Below are positions 33,975-43,561 of a stretch of DNA of 64,000 bases, one piece after another; within the stretch, counting starts at the first letter, position 1; each line of letters opens with the position of its first letter. Position numbers and translations under genes: made by a program. This DNA comes from Helicostylum pulchrum (Eukaryota > Mucoromycota > Mucoromycetes > Mucorales > Mucoraceae), in assembly GCA_025677825.1 (NCBI GenBank), contig JAIXMO010000003.1, forward strand, positions 434,001-498,000, read 5' to 3'. The notes under the pieces are model-generated. The model ran no database searches. It was given only the letters and a program-made list of their open reading frames with translations, and was not told the DNA's origin.

Positions 33975-35199
33975 TCAAAGCAACGCATCAGCAGAACCAG
34001 CGTCTCTTCTTTCTTCATTCAAGTAACGTTGATACAAAGAACGAGTCATTGAACTACAACCTTGTAACGGACCCACGCCATTTGTTGTACTAAATCTCGG
34101 CATACGTTGATCTTCTAAATTGACAGCAATATTCGAGCCCGAAGCTAACTTATCGATCCATCCAAACACGGCGGCGTTTGTCTGTACTTGTATCAGTACC
34201 TGCGGCCCCTCAAATGTAATGATTCGAAACACATGATCTCGCTTTATGTAATCCGTAGCTAGTTCTGCCTTCATATGAGCCAACGATAAAGTAAACAATA
34301 ATTCGTATTTGACTGGCTGGTAAAATGGAGTCAATCGGTAACGGCCGACGGGCGGAGTATTTGGGACGATTTCATACAATTTTAATACGGTGCCTTGTAA
34401 TTCTAAATAGACGTCTTTCCAAGACCTGAATCGAGGTTTTAGACCGGGTGCTTTAAATTCTATTTTTGCTTTTGCTTTACCCATTTTTTGAACGGTGCAT
34501 GTGTAATTTGGGAGTTCTTCGTTTTGATGAGGGTAGGAGGAGTTGGATCTGACACATTTGCTGTTGTTGTCCTGCTGATGAGCTTCACGGTACGTTGGAG
34601 GTACTAAGCTAGACTCAGAATGACGACGATGGGTGTCTGCTGGTGTTGGCGGAGGAGGAGTCTTTTTGATGATTGAATTTGGCCATTTTTGTTGCTCAGC
34701 AGCAGTTGTCAACAAGGTATCGTATTTTCGTAAAGAAAGAAAAGATTTGAAACTGTTCTTTTTTAGCAAAATTGGTGGTGTATCACCAACATATATTGGG
34801 GAAGGTAACATGACCGGAGATTCTTCCGAAGCACTACTATCATCTGTGGAAGAAATAGAAGAGAATGATGTTCTACGGATAGACTGAGCACATTGCGATA
34901 ATCGTTGACAATCTCGCTCTTTACGAATACCGCAGTTTTTAAAATCGGTGTCGTTTGTCATTTGCATAAATTGGTTTAGATCGACGTCTTTCAAGTGTGA
35001 ACTGTAGCGGAGTAGTTGCAGTTGGTTTAGTATATCATCTAATAAAAAAATGGTTTATTTAAGCTCCCCTTTTTTTTGTGTGTGTGTGTATGTAAAATCA
35101 GTTTATAGTTAAAAACTTACTTGTAGTTGATATGTTGTTCCCATGCTGCGTGTCTTGTACAATAATAATAGGATATTGCTGGTTTTGTGATTTAAACAT
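33975..35199 (-). CDS. SAM-PH domain protein, 380 aa, 2 exons
   Basis: Exons 35199-35121 and 35038-33975. Residues ~25-85 form a SAM-like domain (ILNQLQLLRYSSHLKDVDLN, FMQMTNDTDFKNCGIRKERD). A Ser/Pro-rich linker follows (TPPPPTPADTHRRHSESS), then a PH domain at ~230-340 (KPRFRSWKDVYLELQGTVLK, LYEI ... WIDKLASGSNIAV). SAM plus PH recalls yeast Boi1/Boi2 polarity scaffolds, but no SH3 domain is present, so orthology is unproven. A membrane-lipid-binding adaptor is the safest description. Confidence 0.82.
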
Positions 35200-35479
35200 T
35201 TTTTTTTAAAATTAAAAAATTAATATAGAAAGAGAAAAGAAAAAAAAAAGAAACTTTTATCAGTTTTACTGCCCATTTTTAATTTTTTAATGCAGAATTG
35301 TAATACAACAGAAGATTCTATGAGAAGATGGAATTCTGCAATATTATTAATTTCTAACCCGGTAACTAAAAACCCGGACCGGACAACTTTTTTTTTAACC
35401 CTGTATTGGAACACTGACATTGTTTATCTTTTTCAAGTCTTTTTCATATACTTTTTTTTTTTTATATATATACAGTAAC

Positions 35480-37001
35480 ATGAGCAACTTTTCTTTCCGT
35501 GGAACTCTCGAAGGTACCTTGCAAAAAATAAAATAAAAAGGAGGATGCGCTCGGATGAGTCGATAATTAATACCCTTTTTATAAACTTTATCTAGGACAT
35601 AATGGATGGGGTACGATATTTTATATATAATACTTTACAGGCATAGCCTGGACCTGATTGTTGACTTTTTTTTGTTTTTTTTTCTTTAAAAAAAAAGTCA
35701 CTTCTATCGTCACTTCTTCTGAAGCACCTGATATGGTTATTTCTGCTTCTCGTGGTACGTTATTTTATTATTAGGCAGTTATAACCTCTTTACTAAGTAT
35801 TATATAAATAGACAAGTCCATTATTGTATGGACTATTACTAGGTTTGAATAAGAGAGGCATTTTTTATCTCCCCCCCTCCCCTCTTTTTTTATATACTAA
35901 CAAATCCTGTGCTTTTCAGGTAACTTTTTTTTTTTTTTTTTTTTTATGTGTAAAATAGAAGATCGCTTTTGCTTTGGGATGCGTGACGGAACTAAGGGGG
36001 AAAATTTTGGCTTAAAACCTTATTTTTTTTATTTTTTATTATGAAAGTATATAAAAAAAAGAAAAGTAGGGGGAAGGGAATGCATCTACTAAATAGTTAA
36101 AGTGAATGTCAATTTTATTTTATACAACTCTTTTGTTTAAAACCAAAAGAGTGACAAAAAGAAAAATTATACTCACGATTGCCCTTCTAGGGATGAAATT
36201 AACTATGGTGTTCCTCGTAAAGCCTTGATTGGCCATAACCATATTGTTTCTGATTTAGCAGTTTCGTCAGATGGACAATTTGCTTTATCTGCTTCATGGG
36301 ATCATACGTTACGTCTTTGGGATTTGACTACGGGTAAGACTACGCGCCGCTTTGTGGGTCACAGCAACGATGTTTTGTCTGTTGCTTTTTCTGCCGATAA
36401 TCGACAAATTGTTTCTGGTTCTCGTGATAAGACGATCAAGTTATGGAACACGCTCGGTGAATGCAAGTATGATATTACACAAGATAACCATTCTGAATGG
36501 GTTTCCTGTGTTCGATTCTCACCCAACCCTGCCAATCCTTTGATTGTCTCTGCCGGTTGGGACAAATTGGTCAAGGTCTGGGATTTAGCCAAGATGAAGT
36601 TGCGTACGAATTTTATTGGTCATAATGGTTACGTTAACACTGTCACTATCTCTCCTGATGGTTCTCTTTGTGCCTCTGGTGGCAAAGATGGTCAAGTCAT
36701 GTTGTGGGATTTAAATGAAGCCAAGCATCTTTACTCCCTTGATGCTGGCAAGGAAGTGCATGCCTTGACTTTCTCTCCTAACCGCTACTGGCTTTGTGCT
36801 GCTGTTGGTTCTTCTATTAAGATTTGGGATCTTGAAAACCAAACTCTTTTGGATGTGCTTACTCCTGATTTCTCTAGCTTGGGTGTTAAACAAGCTCAAC
36901 CTCAATGTCTTTCTCTTGCTTGGTCTGCTGATGGTTCTACTCTTTATTCTGGCCATTCTGACCATCTTATTCGTGTCTGGCAAGTTGTTCGTACTTTATA
37001 A
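35480..37001 (+). CDS. CPC2: RACK1/Cpc2/Asc1 ribosome-associated WD40 protein, 315 aa, 5 exons
   Basis: Seven-bladed WD40 scaffold on the 40S head, linking signalling to translation. Exons 35480-35513, 35596-35610 (15 nt), 35698-35754, 35812-35842 and 36191-37001. The joined text reads [20 protein letters not shown], matching RACK1, and passes through [47 protein letters not shown] and [19 protein letters not shown]. Codon use is biased as in ribosomal proteins. Intron 4 is long (348 nt) with an internal AG|GT site. Confidence 0.97.
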
Positions 37002-38219
37002 GAAATTAAATAAATATAAAGTTTTTTTTTTTTGAACAATGAAATTATTGTTTTGACAAGTTTGATACGAAGCTTCAATAGAACCGGAACTATGAAGCCG
37101 ATTATAATCTCGATGCATCCAACTCGTGTAACCGAACTCGGATGCTGAGGAAGAAAGGAGGGCTGATTTTTTTTAAGAGTAATACTCCCGTCATATTCAT
37201 CATTGGCTAATCTCTTTTGCTGTATACATATATATTTTTGTATGTGTATATGCACATGCATGTACACACTTTTGCTGCAAATTTGAAATACGCATTATTT
37301 GTATTGCTTAATGAAGCCTCTGGTATTATTCGAGATGTCACAAGTTGTATTGTTTACTGCAGAAATCGTATAAAACGCGTGTTTATTAATATACACATAA
37401 GAAGAGAGAAAGTTCATATATTGCGTTACAGAAACATTATGGAACCAGGTCCGATCAATACATAATTGCCTGGTTCGGTACATCCGAAAATACTTTCTTT
37501 CTTTCTTTCTTTTTACACACACTGGCTATCAGTAGTATCAACTTTTTTGTTACCTTTATTTGGTTTTGTAGTAAAACAAATGTATTTTTGATTCAATCCC
37601 GAGAACCTAAAGAATATTTCCTTTATTTTATATACTGTTCGCATTAATTGATCTATAATCCCTCAAGGGGGGCTCATATCATTCTTAAAAAAAAAAAACT
37701 GTAAAAAGTAACAAAAAGGTTTATTATTATCGACAACATAATGGACAACTTAATTAAGCAAAATTAAAATTGTTTGTTACCTTTTCACTTCGGAATAACC
37801 AAATGGAGTAAAAAAGAAACAGAAACAATCGGTACAAAAGAGTATAATTAAAAAAAAAACATCAAAATATTTCGTACATCAGTCTTCATGCTTTGATTGC
37901 GAGGGTTTCACCAATAAGTTACTCCATCAGGTTATTCCGAATGGCCTCTTTTTGTAACTACATGAAACATGTCAATGACTGGTTGAGACGATAATAAGGA
38001 GAATGTTGTCAATTTACTGGTCATGAAGAGGAGGAAAAAATAATATAAAAAATAGGAGACTAGAAGGGGGGCAAGATAGATAATAGACGGGGAGGGGCTG
38101 GATAGTGACACACACTCTTTTATTTATTTTTTTATATAAATAGGCTGCTTTTTCTGTTGCTATTTTTTCCCTTTTTCTCTCTTATTATACTATTTTACTT
38201 ACTTATATTTTTTACTGCT
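37002..38219. other. Intergenic region downstream of RACK1
   Basis: No protein gene supported. Two neighbouring hairpins at 37072-37145 and simple CTTT repeats near 37496. The part just before 38220 is CT-rich, probably the cyclin promoter. Confidence 0.5.
37072..37145 (+). other. Two adjacent hairpins after the RACK1 stop codon
   Basis: GCTTCAATAG (37072-37081) pairs with CTATGAAGC (37090-37098) with one bulged A; GCATCC (37115-37120) pairs with GGATGC (37140-37145). They start 70 nt after the stop. The two-hairpin shape resembles H/ACA RNAs, but no clear H box or ACA end is visible, so this could be a 3' UTR or terminator structure. Confidence 0.4.
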
Positions 38220-38838
38220 ATGATTCAACAACCATCTCCTTCATATAACTTTACTATTACTCGTTCTCATAATGTTTCATCTCCTACAACAACAACAAAA
38301 TTACAAACAAATACATTACCATCTATTTTAATAGGTAAAATAATAATTTATTGCTTACAGTGTAAAAAAAAAAAAACTAATAAATGACTTCACAATAGAT
38401 TTTACTGCCATGACATTATGTGACTTAATGCCAACTAGACCAGTGACACGCCGCCGCTCATTACCAGAATTAGTATTTTTCGTGCAAAAAATCACGCACT
38501 TGGCACAAATCAACGCACGCACCTTATTAGTAGCACTGATCTATTTACAACGTGCAAAATCCAATTTACCGAAACGAGCAGTCGGTGGAGACGATACCAA
38601 CCACCGTATGTTTCTTGGTGCACTATTATTAGCATCTAAATTCTTAAAAGACACTACTTGGACAACATCTACTTTATCAAATCGACGCATTTATGAAATC
38701 TGTGGTGGATTATTTTCTCCACAGGATATTTGCCAGTTGGAATTAGCTTTTCTCAAATTAATTCAATATAACTGTTGGGTCGATGATCAAACTTTAAATA
38801 ACTTTGTGGAATTACACCGAGCCGATTTCTCTTTATAG
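38220..38838 (+). CDS. Pho80/Pcl-type cyclin, 184 aa, 2 exons
   Basis: Exons 38220-38334 and 38399-38838. After a Ser/Thr-rich N-terminus, residues ~55-175 form a single cyclin box: LPELVFFVQKITHLAQINAR, LLVALIYLQRAKSNLPKRAV, the landmark NHRMFLGALLLASKFLKDTT, and LELAFLKLIQYNCWVDD. Such short cyclins partner Pho85-type kinases in phosphate, cell-cycle and morphogenesis control. The exact subfamily (Pcl1/2, Pcl7 or Pho80) is not resolved. Confidence 0.88.
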
Positions 38839-40787
38839 TTAAACAAAAGAGTTCAAAACAAACTATACCCCCTTCACAATGCATACCCCTCCTCACTCAT
38901 TTTTGTAAATAATCCCCCATATAACTATATGCCCTCATATTCTTTTATACATAATAAACATACCTATTTTTTTTTGTGCCTTCAAATATATTTCTGCTTT
39001 ATTTTAACAACAAAAAAAAGACCCAGATAGACCCGCTTTATCCAAATCACTGCATTTTCCCACACAGTGTGATATTTATTTCTTATTATTTATAATGATG
39101 ACATAAAGGTGTAACAGATTATTGCAGAGTCTAGTCTTTACAAACAGACGGTCTCATGTTAAACGTTATACTTTGTTATGTCTGATTGGTTTATTACGCT
39201 GCAAGTTTTTTTTTTTTTTTTTTTTTTTTTCGCTTGAACGTTGATAGCGTCGCAGAGTCTAGCCTTTTCCCATACTTTCTTGTGAAAGATTATGCAAAAT
39301 GTGAAAACATTAATTATTTTATTTTTTTACTTGCAATGGTTTTTAAAATGTTTTTGATTGAAATAATTGTATAGTTAATCGGTCTCTATTATACGTTAAA
39401 TAGCGTACGTCGTTAAAGTAGTAATATCTCGATTACAAGTTTGGATTAGAATGAATAAAGTGTAATGAATAAGTCATTATTTCAAACAATCTGTAGTCTA
39501 GGATTCTTATCCGATAGAATACGATTTGTGGTGTGAATTTATTCTCTTTTCTAAAAATGTGAGACCAGATGGTAGACATAAATAGTTAAAATAGAAAAAT
39601 ATAGTTGACCGACAGTACTAATCACACCTAAAAAAAAGTCATTATAACATCACCATTTTGCTTTTTAGGTATTCCGTGTAAATACTCAAAAATTGCCGAA
39701 TAGGTCAGTTTGGCCGATAAAAGATTGAGGGTTTTTTATTTTTCGCGCGGTAAAAAATGGCACCCTCCACGGGTGTATGATACGCTTCCACTTTTATTTT
39801 TTTTATTTTCTCGGTCAGTTCAAATAATTTGCTATCAGTAAAACCGCTTTTCACCAGACATGATTAGAAACCTTTTTCGGCAAGGTTTTTTATCATTCTT
39901 TTTCTAGTTTCATTTTTTGTCGCTTGAGCCCAAATGTGTATTTTTTCCTCATGCTAAACAATTCATCTGTAACCCAAATGTTTTTGTTTTTTTTTCAATA
40001 TTTAGCTCTTCTGACTTGCATCGTTTATTATAGTCATCTTGGCATGATTGAGTATCATGACACTTTGCCATGCTCTCAAGTTTTTATCTGCATGATACAT
40101 TTACCATATGAAATTTCAGTTCTGGAATTTTGACGGATTGTATACCGAGGCGCGCGTAGCAAAATGTTTTAATGATCGACAAGCACTGCACGAATCAAAA
40201 CTCGGTTACACCTATCAGCACAATGATAAAGGTCCAAGTTGTTTATTTACAACCCAAAAAAAAAAAAAAAAAGGAGAGAAAACAAATGGTTTGGAAATAA
40301 TAAAGGGACAGGTTGTAAACAAAAAAAAAATCGTGTAGTATGTAACAAGATATATTACATTCGTTTTACATATAAGCTTTTTTTATTATTACCAAAACAA
40401 GCTTGTTACAAGCGAATTACTTTTTTGAATTAAAAGCAAGAACGTGTATTCTTTTTTTTTAAAATTTTATTTTTGCAACAATTTAATTTAAAACGTAATT
40501 CAATTGCATTTTTCTGTACTACGAATAGTACCAATTTTCCTTTGATAGCTTAGATTCATCAAGTGATCAAAATATACTTCAGTTCCAAGGAGAGTAAAAT
40601 GAATAATGTGATTCATACAAAACAACAAACAATGCAGCGCAGCAGCGTATTTAAAGTGAATTATTACTTATATTATTAAATAACCAGAAAAGCAAAAGTC
40701 AAGAACTTTTTGAAATATATTAAATCAAGTATATGTATAGTATATTAGAAGCAAATAAAAAGTAACTTTTAAACAGGCTTTTTTTTG

Positions 40788-40823
<36 letters not shown>

Positions 40824-43114
40824 AATGTTGGCTTAGAATTCATGCGTGAATGAAAAACAATTATCACAAGCTTCAGATTATGATATACGGAAGTGTAAAG
40901 TGGAAAAGCCGATAAGGAGTCTAATCTTTTTTTTTTTTTTTTTTTTTTGCTTGTTGGACGACAAAAAAAGGAGGCACTTTAATAAAGTGATACATATGCT
41001 AAACCAAGGTTGACAACTGTTCAAGAGATCTTCTTAATTAACTACAAAAAAAAGAGGGAGCACAGATCTTGGAAAAGGTTGAACGAATCAAGTATATTTT
41101 AGTTTTAGTAATAGTGTATTCAGAAGGTAAAAATGACTCTCTAACGTTACCAAATAAGAATATTTTGGAGCTTGTGATAATAATATTGTTTTTTTTCTCA
41201 TTGAAAAAAAGATCCTTTTATTGACAATAAGCCATCACCTCGATGAATTCTAAATTTCTTTTTTTTTAAAAAATATTATGCGCAATTATATAAGATGTAA
41301 TACACCCAAATATTAGGTTTTTTTTTTGTGAAGCACATGTACCTTTACTCCTTTTTTAATCGTACAAGAATAAGTCTGGTTTTACAGTAGGGTATTATGT
41401 CATCTATTTTTATGTTTTCTGCAGGAGGAGGAGTTTTTGGTTACAAGTGGTTTGCGCGTGTTTTTTTTTTATGATTATTTTTTTGGACAAATTATAATTT
41501 AACTACATTAATGCAAGTAAGCTTTTGAAAAAAACTCTATCAAAGTAAATATGTGTGTATACAGGTAAATATATACACGTCGATTTTCAGGTCTTCCAAA
41601 TCAATTGGGAAATATGCAGCATCATCCTTGTTCCAAAGTATGCTCCCAGTTTTTACAGTGTATGTATCATTGGAAAAGTTTTGTATAGCAGTAAGGCCAG
41701 TTATATTGCAAGAACTACACACTCTTGAAGTTTTGAATTCGTCTTTACTAACAACAGCGATTTAAAAATCGTTTTGACCTACTACATCTGAGCTCGGTAT
41801 CGCTGTTGTTCCCAAGACTAGGACCTTCTATTCTATTAGTGTCAGAATTCTTCATCTTGTCTTTTTCTTTTTTTCAGATAAAGACAAAAGTTTAAGTTGT
41901 TTCTTATTTTTTTCAGTGTATTTTTCGTTTTAACTATGCCTTCTAGTTCTGTTACTTTTTTTTTCTCTCCGTCGAGTGCGTCGGCCATTTCAGAGTTTGA
42001 TCTCTGTCTACCTTGGTAGTAAAACTAAAACTAGGGGTAGCCATCGTGGCAGGTGGTAGGTGGGGGGAGTTAATACCCCCCAGAACCTGCTACACCTAGT
42101 TTCGCAAGTAGCCGCAGAGGGGAAGCATGTTTCGATACTTTACGTTTCTTGCTTTCAGCTTTTCAACGTGGTTGACTCTTCTTTGAGAACCTTTGTTTCT
42201 TTTTTTCGTGATAATAAAACACTGTAATTATGAGAATTCTTGGTACACGTTCAGGCAAAAAAAAAAAAAAAAAAAAAAGCGGGGTATCGCTTTTTACTTA
42301 CTTTTATAAAGTGCAACAAAAAAAAAGTAGTTTAATATCTATCAAAGTCGGGTGAAACTACATTTGAACGCTTGTAATAAGTGATCTTTTGCTCGGCGGT
42401 TGCTTTAAGAAGAATAGTAAATCCTTTTGTACGGACATAAAAGAAAGAAAAATCGATTTATTTTTTTAAAAAGAGATAAGTACTTCTAGATTGATAAAAT
42501 GGCGGGACTATTTAATCACTTTTTAAAAACGCACGTCTAAAAACTTGCTGTTACAAGTTAATTCAACAAACCAAACATGTCTCATGCGCCACACATTTTT
42601 TTTTTATCCGTGCGTGTAAATAGAACGTGTAACAAGGAACCTCAATTTACACTGAAATAAAACAAGATATATTGGAACTAGACGAAAAACAAAAGGCAAT
42701 GGGTACATTATATAGCTAAAGCAGTAAAAAAATATGCACGTAAGGTTTGTTTTATCATTTAATGTTGACTTTACTTGTCAAATTTTTTATTTAGCGCGCT
42801 TTTGTCGGAACTTTGGCGCTAAAATAATAAGTTTTCCAGTGCATCTATTTTCATGACGACGTAAGAAAAGGCACTCAATTGACCTAAATCTCTTTCAACA
42901 GAGAAGTATCTCTCACGCCTTATTTCCCCAAATCCCTTCTCTCAAAAGTAACCCAGTTACGTAACTTACCAAAAATATAAATAAACGCCAAATATTTCTT
43001 TCCTATTACGTCAGCGTTGATCTTTTTTTTTTTACCACATCTTTATTACGAGGAAAAAAGAAAAAGGGTCGGAACAGTGAACCGAAGTAAACTAATTAAA
43101 GAGATATATCTTTT
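38839..43114. other. 4.3-kb gene-free region
   Basis: Nothing I would call a protein gene: short frames without motifs and many homopolymer tracts. Around 40130-40255 the plus strand reads NFDGLYTEARVAKCFNDRQA, perhaps a relic. A strongly folding segment lies at 42028-42103, and a poly-A-signal-like AATAAAA at about 42216. Confidence 0.5.
42028..42103 (+). ncRNA. Candidate structured RNA or element with nested stems
   Basis: Three nested stems can be read: AAACTAGG-g-GTAG with CTAC-a-CCTAGTTT (outer), GCAGGT with ACCTGC (middle) and GGGGGG with CCCCCC (inner, loop AGTTAATA). It is a GC-rich island in AT-rich gene-free DNA. Downstream CTAC and GTAG offer an alternative pairing (42091-42094 with 42110-42113), so the fold may switch. 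No known RNA family fits. It could also be a small foldback element. Confidence 0.4.
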
Positions 43115-43411
43115 TTATGATTGGTTCTTTTGAGATTCTTTTACTGCCGCTTGAGAAGCAATAGAGGCAGCGTCATCAGACTCTTGCTTTTCTTTTTGTG
43201 TAGCTGTCTTTTTAGGTGGCTCAGGCTGAGCTTGTTTTTTATCATCCTCTTCGTCGTCATCGTCGACGTTGGCATTGTTTCCAGTAGCGGGTCCTTGATC
43301 ATAATCGCCAATTTGGTCCCAAGAGTTCTTTGGTTCTGGTACACCGTCAAATGATCTTGATTTTTGTGCTTTATCAGTGTTGCTGTAAATAGGGTAGTTT
43401 CCAATATCCAT
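43115..43411 (-). CDS. Small acidic, probably disordered protein, 98 aa
   Basis: Intronless. The N-terminus MDIGNYPIYSNTDKAQKSRS is followed by NSWDQIGDYDQGPA, an acidic run (DDDDEEDDKK) and a Gln/Lys/Ala-rich tail that looks like coiled coil or disorder. No known domain. The composition and isolated single frame make it plausible but not certain. Confidence 0.5.
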   Translation of the reverse strand: MDIGNYPIYSNTDKAQKSRSFDGVPEPKNSWDQIGDYDQGPATGNNANVDDDDEEDDKKQAQPEPPKKTATQKEKQESDDAASIASQAAVKESQKNQS

Positions 43412-43561
43412 TTTTTTATTATATAATTTAAGAGAGAAAGAAAAAAGTTTTGTTACTGAATAAAAAAAAAAGTAAAAAGGAAAAAAGAGGAAAAAAAAGT
43501 AAAAAAAAAAAAAATGGTTTGGGGTTGTTTTATTTATGTTTGTATATTTCGGACAATCAAC

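Noticed and set aside
39093..39184. Box C/D snoRNA (ATGATGA ... CTGA)
   Set aside because: The boxes are about 80 nt apart but there is no terminal stem and no convincing C'/D' pair.
42028..42125. TPP riboswitch
   Set aside because: GGGGT, ACCCC, GAACCTG and GGGGAAGC occur in the right order, but the invariant CTGAGA is missing, the following helix differs and no thiamine gene lies downstream.
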